Positions 54,418-62,795 of a stretch of 64,000 nt of DNA are shown one piece after another; positions within the stretch are counted from its first letter, which is position 1, and every line of letters starts with the position of its first letter. Location: NCBI RefSeq assembly GCF_040436345.1, contig NC_133230.1, forward strand, positions 16,936,197-17,000,196, read 5' to 3'. Origin of the DNA: Pagrus major. Its lineage: Eukaryota; Chordata; Actinopteri; Spariformes; Sparidae. The translations under genes and the position numbers were made by a program. The notes under the pieces are model-generated. The model was given only the letters and a program-made list of their open reading frames with translations, did no database searches and was not told where the DNA came from.

Positions 54418-55305
54418 AAAATATTCACCAAAAATACAAATTTCACCGGAATCCGATGGGGACTGCTGTGTCTCGTTCAGCCAGTATAGGAGCACATTTG
54501 GGAGCGATTTCGAGTCAATCGGTTCAAAGACCTGGAAGCTATTGAAAAAATGGGCCACTTTTTTCTTTAAAATATTCACCAAAAATACAAATTTCACCGG
54601 AATCCGATGGGGACTGCTGTGTCTCGTTCAGCCAGTATAGGAGCACATTTGGTAGCGATTTCGAGTCAATCGGTCCAAAGACCTGGAAGCTATTGAAAAA
54701 ATGGGCCACTTTTTTCTTTAAAATATTCACCAAAAATACAAATTTCACCGTAATCCGATGGGGACTGCTGTGTCTCATTCAGCAAGTAGAGGACCACATT
54801 CGTGACGAATTTCGAGTCAATCGGTCAAAAGACGACCGTAACCCTAACCCTAGCTCCATAACCCTAACCCTAACCCTAACCCTAATGCCAGCCTTAAGGC
54901 AGTCTCATGAAACATTGTCTCTTTTCACTAAAATATTCACCAAAAATACAAATTTCACCGGAATCCGATGGGGACTGCTGTGTCTCGTTCAACCAGTATA
55001 GGAGCACATTTGGGAGCGATTTCGAGTCAATCGGTTCAAAGACCTGGAAGCTATTGAAAAAATGGGCCACTTTTTTCTTTAAAATATTCACCAAAAATAC
55101 AAATTTCACCGGAATCCGATGGGGACTGCTGTGTCTCGTTCAGCCAGTATAGGAGCACATTTGGGGGCGATTTCGAGTCAATCGGTCCAAAGACCTGGAA
55201 GCTATTGAAAAAATGGGCCACTTTTTTCTTTAAAATATTCACCAAAAATACAAATTTCACCGGAATCCAATAAAAACTGCTGTGTCCTGTTCAGCCAGTA
55301 TAGGA

Positions 55306-55722
55306 CTTCTTTCCTTCTTTTCCTTCCCTGGGCGCCGTATGGTTTCAGTCTTTTGGACATTGTGTTTCCGCTACAGTATCAATAAATCTCTCTCTTGGTC
55401 TTGGGGTCGCGGTCCGGTCAGTTTCAGGCAGCTCGCCTCTCGATTCCGCCCCCCACCCTCACAGAGGGCAGGTACAGTGCAACGAGCCAGCCAGGAACCC
55501 AGAAAAAAGACCTCTCCATTATTTAATAGGCTTTGCTATGAAATTATGTTGCTGCGGGCTTATATAATATTTCGAAATAATAGTAGTAATAGCACTGGTA
55601 AAAAATAGTAATTATTATTTTCTCCTTCCATGGATGACGGCGCCCTTAGCATTCGCCTCTACAGCCTATGCCAAGGGCTGGCTCTGGGTTCACCCAGGGC
55701 ATCATGCAAGATAGAACCACTG
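55306..55722. mobile_element. 417-bp insertion with 9-bp flanking direct repeat
   Basis: AGTATAGGA occurs at 55297-55305, at the end of the last recognisable satellite unit, and again at 55723-55731, where the same unit resumes. The 417 bp between are unrelated to the satellite. The layout is what a transposable element with a 9-bp target duplication would leave. The insert starts in pyrimidine-rich DNA (CTTCTTTCCTTC), has an AATAAA at about 55380 followed by CTCTCTCTTGG, and then a GC-rich part. I see no terminal inverted repeats and no coding capacity. It could be a short LTR-like or non-autonomous element. The family is not recognised, and part of the direct repeat may simply be satellite sequence. 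Confidence 0.45.
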
Positions 55723-55792
55723 AGTATAGGAAGACATTTTGGCATTAATTTTGTGTCAGTCGGTCAAATGACCTGGAAGCTATTGAAAAAAA
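55723..55792 (+). repeat. Decayed A-unit fragment outside the array
   Basis: GAGTATAGGAAGACATTTTGG, read in two parts, GTCAGTCGGTCAAATGACC and CTGGAAGCTATTGAAAAA follow unit A in order, with several substitutions and the CpG of the CENP-B-like motif lost. It continues the terminal unit that is broken at 55305. It is far more diverged than any unit in the array, as expected for an array edge that escapes homogenisation. Confidence 0.8.
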
Positions 55793-56000
55793 GCAAAACA
55801 AACCAGACATAATTTGTGCCAATACCAATATAAAGTATCTGTGATAAGCCAGTATCAGCTGGTAATAATGGCCTACCAATATATCGGTTTTGCTCTAGTT
55901 TGTAGATATTGGTCCAATTTTGTATGTTTTTGTGGTATCTATCATCACTATGTATCGAATATTCAGCTTTTTTGTGGGTATTAGGCTTTTATGTATTGAC
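55793..56000. other. AT-rich spacer, possible old interspersed repeat
   Basis: No gene is seen. The part at about 55815-55920 repeats ATC- and TATCGG-like words (CCAATATATCGG, GATATTGGTCC) in a way that resembles a decayed interspersed repeat, but I cannot name a family. Confidence 0.3.
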
Positions 56001-56037
56001 AAGAAGAAGAAGAAGAAGAAGAAGAAGAAGAAGAAGA
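56001..56037 (+). repeat. (AAG)12 microsatellite
   Basis: Twelve perfect AAG triplets form a pure purine tract on the + strand. Confidence 0.97.
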
Positions 56038-56059
56038 ATGTGCATGTGCATGTTTTGAT

Positions 56060-56171
56060 GGTCGGGGAAACTGGAGTACATGGAGGAATCCCATGCAGGC
56101 AAAGGGAGAACATGCAGACTCCACATTAGGCCCTACCACAGCTGGGATTCAAACCCAGGACCTTCTTGCTT
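56060..56171 (+). repeat. Common teleost interspersed repeat remnant
   Basis: The words GGGGAAACTGGAGTACATGG, GGGAGAACATGCAGACTCCA and GGGATTCAAACCCAGGACC, followed by TTCTTGCT, match a repeat I recognise from many fish genomic sequences. The family name is not certain from memory. It is diverged and truncated and starts right after the AAG microsatellite. Confidence 0.55.
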
Positions 56172-57017
56172 TAATATCCAATATTTTCCAAAATCCCTCA
56201 TGACTAATTGCAGGGGATTCAGATCACCTGTGTGCAGGTGGGGAGACTGACTCTTGATTGGGGAGTGGAAGCAGCTTGGGGCATTTCCCTCCCAGCAAAT
56301 CATGGTGTGATGACACCCTTTTTGTGAAGGCTTAAGAGAGATGGGAAATGGCACACCGGGGGCTCTCACCCTCAGTCTGAATCTGTCCCTGACCCATTGA
56401 GAAGCTCATTCCCCATAGATTGCCTGCCAGAAGCTCAGCATTTGATTGTTATACCCGGAAGAGGCATTTGTTTATTGGTTTATTGTCCAAGTAGTGGACA
56501 TTGGGCATTCTCCTAGTTTTACATGTTTTTTGTTTATATTTTTATGTAGGTTGGGCTGGCCTGTAAGCAATTGCATGTTTTGTAAAAACAATTCAGTGTT
56601 TTTTTTTTTTGTTTTTTTTTTTCTTTTCTGTGCCTAGTGCTAAAGTTGATTAAGTAATCAAAGAGACATCACAAGTAGGAGGCATTTGGCGACTTGTCTC
56701 TGTGACTTGTTATCATTTTAAATGTGAAGGGCAAGAAAAAAGTTGCAGTTGCATGGCAGAAAAACTCGTATCCAGTTTTAAAGTTCAAATAAATCCAACC
56801 AAAATTTACTTTTCAGTATAACTGAATTGTAGTATGTTTCATGGCCAGTAGATGTCTCTGATCATCTGTCCTCCCTCCTCTTTGTTTAAGGGCAATATCC
56901 ATGATTGTAACTAATCTGTGGTTCCAACAATCTTTGAAGAAGTGCACTGATTTCAATTTGTTGCATCTAGTGATGGTAATAAAAATATTTGTAGTCCTGA
57001 CACCACTTCACATGATT
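56172..57017. other. Intergenic DNA without recognised gene
   Basis: I see no conserved coding frame or RNA gene. A broken poly-T tract lies at 56599-56628 (T runs separated by G and C). The rest is ordinary AT-rich spacer. Confidence 0.6.
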
Positions 57018-57042
57018 GTTTGTTTGTTTGTTTGTTTGTTTG
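57018..57042 (+). repeat. (GTTT)n microsatellite
   Basis: About six GTTT copies follow CATGATT. Confidence 0.95.
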
Positions 57043-57249
57043 TGTAGGCTGGTGGTGCCAAATGAGCTGAGGGCATCCCAATCTATTAACACCTTTTAAA
57101 AAGACTTACATTTTTTATCTTGGCATTCTCATAATTCATTTTATATTAATCTAACCTTCTTCTGTGCTACTCTGGTTTCTATTATTTCCAATGTATTTTT
57201 TTTTAAACTATTGTATTTGTTTTTATTTACATTGTATTTTGTATGTTTC

Positions 57250-57304
57250 ATTGTATTAAGCACCTTGTATTGCGATTTTGCATGAAAGGTGATATATAAA
57301 TTTT
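57250..57304 (+). repeat. Possible LINE 3' tail remnant
   Basis: TTGTATTAAGCACCTTGTAT and GCATGAAAGGTGATATATAA resemble the 'AGCACTTTGT ... GAAAAGTGCTATATAAAT' tail common at 3' ends of fish retroposons. The match is from memory and approximate. No open reading frame precedes it. Confidence 0.35.
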
Positions 57305-58010
57305 AAAAAAAGTTGGAAGTGGGGGACTCAGGAAGACAATATTACAGAATAAACAGTCAAGCCAAACACAAAGAAGCTGAGTGTAAGGTGAGTTGAAACA
57401 GGACAGGACAGAACAGAGTGTAAAAACACAAAATATATCAATATGAGTAATCACAAGCAAAAGGAGTAAAAGATAAAAGCAGGCAAAGTCACAGAAAAGG
57501 AGAGGGAGAGAAAAAAACAAAAAAATGAATAAAAAATGCAAAAATAAAGATAAATAAAAGAATAAAATCAATAAAGGACAATAAGAACACGACCTTACAT
57601 CAGAGAATTCAGAACAGGTAGCAAGATTATGAGCAGTAAAAAGAGAAAAGGATGATGAATAGATTGAAAATGACAAAAGCTGGTAAGAAAAAAGATGTCA
57701 CATGAGAGGAATTAAAAACACAAACTAAAAAAAGAGTGACTTCACATGAAAGCAATTCTTTAAAAGTGGATTTTAAAAAAAGTTACTGATTCTCATAAAT
57801 GTTCTAATGTGCACAATACAGAAATGCGATTCATTTAAAAAATGTTAAGTTTGCTATCATGTTTACAGTATCTTGACGCTGGCATGAAGACAGTATATAC
57901 AAAGTTTTATAAAATGTTTTTCATAGCTTCTGTTATTACTGTCTTTGGGATGCTGCTTATCCTGACAATGTTAGTTGAACAAATATTGAAATACATTAGT
58001 GTGAATGTGT
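57305..58010. other. A-rich spacer before the IgL locus
   Basis: The + strand is strongly purine-rich, with many AAAATAAA-type words, at about 57420-57770. Open frames on the minus strand here are low-complexity Phe/Leu/Ser-rich translations of that bias and are not genes. Confidence 0.6.
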
Positions 58011-58128
58011 ATTGTGTGATTGGTGAGGTTCCTGTGTTCAGTGGTCTGTGTCAGAGTCTCTTCCTCTTGAGCAGCTGCAGTCGCTTCCTGCTGTAACAGC
58101 TCAGTGTCTCTGCAGTCTGACTGAGGGA

Positions 58129-58156
58129 GGTTTTTGTACGACGACAAATCACTGTG
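58129..58156 (-). promoter_or_regulatory. V1 recombination signal, 12-bp spacer
   Basis: Read on the minus strand it is heptamer CACAGTG (58150-58156), a 12-bp spacer (58138-58149) and nonamer ACAAAAACC (58129-58137). Both elements match the vertebrate consensus. It directly adjoins the 3' end of V1. A 12-bp spacer on V is the kappa-type arrangement. Confidence 0.95.
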
Positions 58157-58627
58157 TGAACACCGCAGCACTGCTGATTATATGGAAACTCTGACAGTAA
58201 TAAACTGCTGCATCTTCAGTCTGAACTCCACTGATGGTCAAAGTAAAGTCAGAGCTGCTTCCACTGCCACTAAACCGAGCTGGTGTTCCTGATTCAAGCG
58301 TTTTCGCATATGTTATCAGGAGCTTTGGAGGCTGTCCAGATTTCTGTTGATACCAGAAGATCCAATCATCACCATCACTGTCTCTGTAAATAGCTGGGTT
58401 TGTGTTACAGGTGAGAGTGACAGTGGATCCTGGAGTAGATGTCACTACTGGAGGCTGAGTCAGTGTCACCTGACCGCTGCATCCTGCACACAAAAACAAA
58501 TCATTGATTTATCAGCAGAAATAAATGAGAGAAAAGGCAGCACATCATGTCTGAAATGTTGCTGAGTGAACAAACCTGTGAAACAGCAGCAGGCCAGCGT
58601 CCACATGAGGATGGTGATGAGAGTCAT
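58157..58627 (-). CDS. Immunoglobulin light-chain V segment V1 (kappa-type)
   Basis: A germline V gene in two exons. The leader exon is 58627-58576 (52 bp), starting at the ATG of [17 protein letters not shown], a hydrophobic signal peptide, and ending in a phase-1 split codon. The intron is 58575-58484 (92 bp), with donor AG|GTTTGT and acceptor TGTGCAG. The V exon is 58483-58157 (327 bp). It shows FR1 [10 protein letters not shown], the first Cys in VTLTC, Trp in [14 protein letters not shown], the FR3 words [17 protein letters not shown] and EDAAVYYC, then a CDR3 start [12 protein letters not shown]1 is long. No stop or frameshift is present and the signal is intact, so it looks functional. 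It is transcribed away from J1 and C1 and needs inversion to join J1. The split codon, joined, gives Gly before CSGQV. Confidence 0.93.
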
Positions 58628-58691
58628 GGTGGTTGTGCTTTCTGCTGTGTTGACTGACAGATCTGAGTCCTGCAGTGTTGAACTCACAGGA

Positions 58692-58737
58692 CTATAAACC
58701 TTCTCAGTTCACTGGAGGATCAGCTGACCATGCAAAG
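58692..58737 (-). promoter_or_regulatory. V1 promoter: octamer-like and TATA-like elements
   Basis: On the minus strand CTTTGCAT (58737-58730) matches seven of eight bases of the light-chain octamer ATTTGCAT. About 31 bp downstream is TTTATAG (58698-58692), and the ATG follows 65 bp later. Order and orientation fit a V promoter. Positions are conserved upstream of V2. Confidence 0.7.
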
Positions 58738-59286
58738 CCTCCTCTCTATGGAAATGATTTCTCTGCTCTCAGCACACTGAAGGCAACGTGGGACACAAAA
58801 TCAGGAGAAAAACTGCTTGGATTTACACCATCTATGATCTTAATGGAACAGAGGAAAATATTTATATTAGAAGTGCAGTTGAGGATTTAAGGATGAGTTT
58901 GTGTCCACTGTGGTTGGTATGATATGTCTGCTTGTCTGCCTTTCATTTACTGACAAGGTTTAAAGTAGATACATAATATATTTAATTTCTGTTTAATATT
59001 AGTTATCAGTAAATGATGATTATTAAAAAAGCATCATGTTCATTTAAGCATGTATAAATTGATATAAAATTGTATAAAAATGACTTTGTTACAAGGAGAC
59101 TGTGATCATTTCTCTGTCAGGAGTAGAAAAGTCAAGCAAAATGAAAGAAATTATTCGTATTCATTCAATGTTTTCAATCCATAACATTGAAAAATCTTTA
59201 TAGATTCAAGAAATATAAATATTTTTGTGTTATTATTAAAAGCAGAGAGTGTTTTCAGTGGATAGATGCTTGTTCACAGTGCAGGA
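58738..59286. other. V1-J1 spacer
   Basis: No gene is seen. The sequence is well conserved in cluster 2 (63377-63924), with small substitutions. This interval is inverted when V1 joins J1. Confidence 0.7.
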
Positions 59287-59325
59287 GGTTTTTGTACGGC
59301 CACTTAATGAGTTTGTATCACTGTG
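59287..59325 (+). promoter_or_regulatory. J1 recombination signal, 23-bp spacer
   Basis: Nonamer GGTTTTTGT (59287-59295), a spacer of exactly 23 bp (59296-59318) and heptamer CACTGTG (59319-59325) precede J1. It pairs with the 12-bp signals of the V segments. Confidence 0.95.
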
Positions 59326-59363
59326 GAGGACTTTTGGTGGAGGAACCAAACTCATCGTTGACT
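59326..59363 (+). CDS. Immunoglobulin light-chain J segment J1
   Basis: The 38-bp segment encodes [12 protein letters not shown] plus the first base of a split codon. It contains the FGxG motif that forms the J bulge in light chains. The splice donor T|GTAAGTA follows at 59364. It lies between a 23-bp signal and C1, 827 bp upstream of the C exon. It is the only J seen in cluster 1. The 37 bp also visible in J2 are identical. Confidence 0.94.
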
Positions 59364-60190
59364 GTAAGTACCAGAGATTTTTATTCCATAAAACATGTAG
59401 CAAATATAACTTTTATCAAATTTTGAACAAGATTCTGATCAAGTTTGATGTTTGTATGTTGCTGATAATTATTCTTATTTCATGAAGTTGATCAAAATCT
59501 GAGAGGAAACTTGGCAGAAATCATTTTTTTTGTAACCGCATATCATTTAATTTTAAGAGGCAAAAAACAAACAAATCTCTTTTCTAATTTTCTGTTCTTT
59601 ATGATCACTTTGGATTGCAATTTGCTTTAAAATGTTTAATATTATCCTTACAGTAAAACCTCTATTGCTCGAAACACAACTTCAATAGTTTAATTTTATT
59701 GCAATGTTTTTATTCTGAACATTTAAACAGTTTTTACATGTAAAAAGTTGATTTTTAAACACATAGTATTTTATCAGTAAATGCAGCTCATCTTTGTGTT
59801 CACGCTTCATTCATTTTACATGTGGTTAAAAGGAAGTGAAAGAGACAGATGACAAAGGTTTGAACTGTGTTCACATGAGTGTTTCAGCTCTGTCAGTTTC
59901 AACAGAAGAAAATCATCACAGGGATGAGTTATTCACTGACACACATTATGAAACACACATGAAGATGTCGTCAATAATCATCATCAGTGAACCTTTTTAG
60001 TTGCATTTAAACTTGAATCATGTGTCTGATGGTCTGATACTGAGTGATTTATGAGAGCAACAGCAGCACAACTTATTCTGTTTGATCTGATCAAAAATAA
60101 GAAGTGATCAGTTTGTCATGTGTCTTTATTACCAAGCCTCCACTCTCATGACTTTGTCTCCCCCTCTCCTCCCCCCTCTATCTCCTCCAG
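59364..60190 (+). other. J1-C1 intron
   Basis: This 827-bp AT-rich intron starts GTAAGTA and ends in a long pyrimidine tract and CCTCCAG at 60190. I see no further J segment and no clear enhancer motif in it. Confidence 0.85.
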
Positions 60191-60513
60191 TGGGTGTGGT
60201 GCGGCCCACCCTGACCGTCCTCCCCCCCTCCAGAGAGGAGCTGCAGCAGGACAGTGCCACACTGGTGTGTCTGTCCAGCGGGGGCTTCCCCTCCACCTGG
60301 AGGCTGGGCTGGAAGGTGGGGGGCAGCAGCAGCTCCTCAGGGGTGTCACACAGCTCGGAGGTCCTGGGGACGGACGGCCACTACAGCTGGAGCAGCACCC
60401 TGAGCCTCTCTGCAGACCAGTGGAGGAAGGCGGGCTCAGTGAGCTGTGAGGCCAGTCTGAATGGACAGAGCCCTGTCACTCAAAGCCTGGAGCCTGAGCG
60501 CTGCTCAGAGTAG
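60191..60513 (+). CDS. Immunoglobulin light-chain constant exon C1
   Basis: A single C1-set Ig domain exon. With the split base from J1 (T + TG = Leu) it reads GVVRPTLTVLPPSREEL and runs 106 residues to TAG at 60511-60513. Visible landmarks, counting from that first Gly, are Cys26 (ATLVCLSS) and Cys85 (GSVSCEAS) for the domain disulfide, Trp40 between them (LGWKV), the light-chain word YSWSSTLSLSADQW at about 64-77, and Cys104 in the tail PERCSE for the bond to the heavy chain. Length is normal for IgL. The exon is clearly more GC-rich than its surroundings, as expected for selected coding sequence. The tail and WSSTL words suit a teleost L1/L3 (kappa-like) isotype. The exact isotype needs a tree. 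Confidence 0.94.
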
Positions 60514-60752
60514 AGCTTCAGCAGCACTTCCCGTCTGGAGATGATGCTGCTGCTTTGATAGAGATCTTGATGAAGCTACAGATCTCCTCTGTTCACATGT
60601 TTCTGCAAGTTTCACAGCTCTCTGCTCAGTGTTTCTGTCTGCATGTTGCTGTCTAATACTGATCTTCTGCATATTCTTCTTTATGTTCTTTACTTTTCGA
60701 ATCCTGCTGAATATCATCAGTTGATCTCAAAGAGAACATTAACTCATCATTT

Positions 60753-60758
60753 AATAAA
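60753..60758 (+). terminator. C1 polyadenylation signal
   Basis: AATAAA lies 240 bp after the C1 stop. It is the first such hexamer in the 3' untranslated region and is followed by a T-rich, GT-containing stretch at about 60778-60800. Confidence 0.75.
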
Positions 60759-60775
60759 ACTGTGGATTATAAAGA

Positions 60776-61285
60776 GTCAGTGTCTTTGTTTTTCTTGTTA
60801 TATATTCATCATGAAAAATATCTTCTTGATCATCTCAGCATCATAACTGATGTTATATACATGATAGAATAGGAGATGGTTGTAGTTTGTGACATCTGAA
60901 TATAAAATCTCACATTTTGAACATGAACTGTGGACTCCAGGAAGACTAGCTGGCTACTAAGGTACCAGCTAATGGGGATCCTTAATAAACAATAAACAAT
61001 AAACTCATTTACGTTAGTATACCTTTTTTTTGACATCAGTGGTTACAATCCAACAATAACTGAATTTTGACAGTTTACTGATGAAAATATTGAATTTACT
61101 GAAAAGGATTGAAGTTTAAAACTGTGTATGGAAAAATGTCTGTGAGGTAGTTTCAGTTTTATTCAGAATATTGTGGTTCTGCTTGATGACTCTTGTGTTC
61201 ACTGGACCAGTTCTCCTCATCACAGTCTCTTCACCAACCCTCTGCACCTGCAGCAGGCCGTTTTCACTTCAGTCAAACCGGAAGA
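60776..61285. other. Spacer between C1 and V3
   Basis: AT-rich DNA with no gene seen. AATAAACAATAAACAATAAA repeats at about 60983-61003 are simple sequence. Confidence 0.6.
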
Positions 61286-61313
61286 GGTTTTTGTACGGTT
61301 CTGAATCACTGTG
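61286..61313 (-). promoter_or_regulatory. V3 recombination signal, 12-bp spacer
   Basis: On the minus strand it is heptamer CACAGTG (61307-61313), a 12-bp spacer (61295-61306) and nonamer ACAAAAACC (61286-61294). It is fully consensus although V3 itself is diverged. Confidence 0.94.
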
Positions 61314-61809
61314 TGAACACTCCACCCGTGTATGCACCCATACAGAAGTAATCTCGAACATCTTCAGCCTGAACTCCACTGATGGTCAGAGTGAATTCAA
61401 GTTCAGATCCGCTGCTGCTGAAATGACTCGGAGCACCAGACTTATGGCTTATTTTGTAAAACAGCAGTTTAGGAGGCTGTCCAGGTTTCTGCAGGTACCA
61501 ACTGAGATCATCATCAACTCCTCTACTGGCTGTACAGCTCAGAGAGACTGTCTCTCCCACAGCAACAGCCTTTGATGCAGGAGACTGAGTCACAGATGGA
61601 CTGGCGCCTGAGCCTGGAGGTAAAAGAAAGTTTAAATATACTTCAGAAAACTCTGAGGTATTATTGTATTTCTACAAGCATGGAAATATTAAAACACAGA
61701 GTCTAACATATTACAATAACAGTGAAATGGTCATAAAAGAAACTTCGGACTTTTCACCTTGAAGTCCAAACAGCAGCGTGGTCAGCAGAGGAGTCAGTAA
61801 CATCATCAT
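61314..61809 (-). CDS. Divergent IgL V segment V3
   Basis: A second V family. The leader exon is 61809-61758 (52 bp, [17 protein letters not shown], phase-1 end, donor AAG|GTGAAA). The intron is 61757-61614 (144 bp) with acceptor ACCTCCAG. The V exon is 61613-61314 (300 bp). It reads [19 protein letters not shown], Cys in SLSCTAS, Trp in [15 protein letters not shown], then [12 protein letters not shown] and DYFC with CDR3 start MGAYTGG. CDR1 is much shorter than in V1 and V2. FR3 is unusual ([12 protein letters not shown] where RFSGSGS is typical). The frame is open, and splice sites and signal are intact, so a functional gene is possible. I could not find an octamer within about 180 bp upstream. 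It could join J1 or J2, both by inversion. Confidence 0.85.
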
Positions 61810-62640
61810 TATGATTAATCTCACTGTCAGAGACTGCACACACTTGTCTGTCCACTGCACATTCACACCGACAGGTTTGGCGTTGTTTCAAAATTGATCT
61901 TTTACAGGACCAGACTCCATTATATTAGTTTATCTCATTTCATTTCAGTCATATGGTGTTGAAATTTTTTCATCCACCATGCAGCAGGATTAATACTATA
62001 GTCATCATGTTATAATACATCAGTTTCACTTATATCCATGGAGCTGCTGTGTTTAAAGATTCTCTATGAAACATAATATGCAGCTCAGTGTGAAACTCTT
62101 CTTTAATTATTTTATAAGTTGTGGTGGTTGTGTGGTTGATATTTTGCACAATTGATTAATGTCATCATTTAATTCAAAGGAGAAAGTGACTTGGACAAAA
62201 ACATGAAAAGAACAGTCAGAAAATGAAGGTGAGACATTTTTAAAAATGCACCTGACATGAAAGAAGTATTTTCCTGTAATGTCAGACACATTTTTATAAA
62301 TTGGGGTTTTTTTGTGTCCTGTGTGACAGTCACTAAATGAATGTTACAGTTTGGGGTGCTGTTTTGTGGTAATACAGTGATGTTGTTTGTGGAAAATGTT
62401 GAATATTTCTACATTTTAAATAAAAATGTGTCTGCATTATCTCAGCAGCTACATGTGAGTGTGCTTAATGTATTCAGTTATTAGTGTTAAATTAATAATT
62501 CATTAACAAAGAACATGTTGAGATGTAAATGATCAATTGACTTCCTCTTGAACTTGTAATGAAAATAAAAGTGTGTTTAAGTAAAATGTGAAACATGATT
62601 CACATTTGTTCCAATTTTTTATCTTTAAAAAATATATTTT
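61810..62640. other. Spacer between V3 and cluster 2
   Basis: No gene or clear promoter element is seen. The minus strand upstream of V3 lacks an obvious ATTTGCAT and TATA pair. AT-rich throughout. Confidence 0.6.
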
Positions 62641-62767
62641 AGTGTGTGCTTGGTGAGGTTCCTGTCAGCTCTGTGTTCAGTGGTCTGTGTCAGAGTCTCT
62701 TCCTCTTCAGCAGCTGCAGTCGCTTCCTGCTGTAACAGCTCAGTGTCTCTGCAGTCTGACTGAGGGA

Positions 62768-62795
62768 GGTTTTTGTACGACGACAAATCACTGTG
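62768..62795 (-). promoter_or_regulatory. V2 recombination signal, 12-bp spacer
   Basis: Heptamer CACAGTG (62789-62795), 12-bp spacer (62777-62788) and nonamer ACAAAAACC (62768-62776) on the minus strand. All 28 bases are identical to those of V1. Confidence 0.95.

Larger units (their letters stand above)
1..55305 (+). repeat. Two-monomer satellite array with embedded telomeric cassettes
   Basis: The whole interval is a head-to-tail array of a 151-bp monomer (A) and a 210-bp monomer (B), always in the same orientation. I counted about 142 B units by their ATGAAACATTG block and infer about 168 A units from the remaining length. A and B share a block of about 60 bp (AAAATATTCACC through CTGCTGTGTCTC) and a 17-bp block (ATTTCGAGTCAATCGGT). 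They differ in between and in the cassette. Monomers of one class differ by only a few substitutions, which points to recent homogenisation. All telomeric hexamers read CCCTAA on the + strand, the polarity expected if a chromosome end lies to the left. The left boundary is outside the window. The last intact unit decays at about 55265. An 18-bp deletion occurs in one B unit at about 3158. I find no credible gene inside the array. Confidence 0.97.
58011..59363. repeat. IgL cluster repeat, copy 1 (V1-J1 part)
   Basis: This interval is repeated at 62641-64000 with an offset of 4639 bp at V and 4638 bp at J. Similarity covers the DNA 3' of V, the signal, both V exons, the promoter, the V-J spacer and J. 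The copies start together at about GGTGAGGTTCCTGT. The second copy has a few extra bases right after that point. The repeated unit is thus V(-) J(+) C(+) plus V3(-), about 4.64 kb. Confidence 0.88.

Noticed and set aside
1..55305. Hundreds of open frames of 70-220 codons on both strands of the array
   Set aside because: They repeat with the monomers. B is 210 bp (70 codons), so B-B joins keep the frame open, while A (151 bp) shifts it. No start context, domain or codon bias is seen, and both strands are equally open.
1..55305. CRISPR array
   Set aside because: The repeat has no unique spacers. Units are 151/210 bp and contiguous, and the locus is vertebrate.
55282..55608. Protein-coding exon in the 108-codon open frame
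   Set aside because: It starts inside the decayed satellite unit and runs through the low-complexity insertion. No recognisable domain.
57248..57676. Minus-strand membrane-like protein of 142 codons
   Set aside because: It is a Phe/Leu-rich translation of an A-rich (+ strand) tract with no supporting signal, homology or exon structure.
58675..58890. Plus-strand frame upstream of V1, repeated at 63314-63529
   Set aside because: It covers the V promoter region, and its conservation is explained by the cluster duplication. There is no domain or start evidence.
59187..59485. Independent coding frames across J1
   Set aside because: They are read-through of the J segment and its flanks. Only the 38 bp between heptamer and donor are coding.
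60146..60349. Minus-strand frame opposite the C1 exon
   Set aside because: It is the antisense of the GC-rich constant exon, with no own signals.
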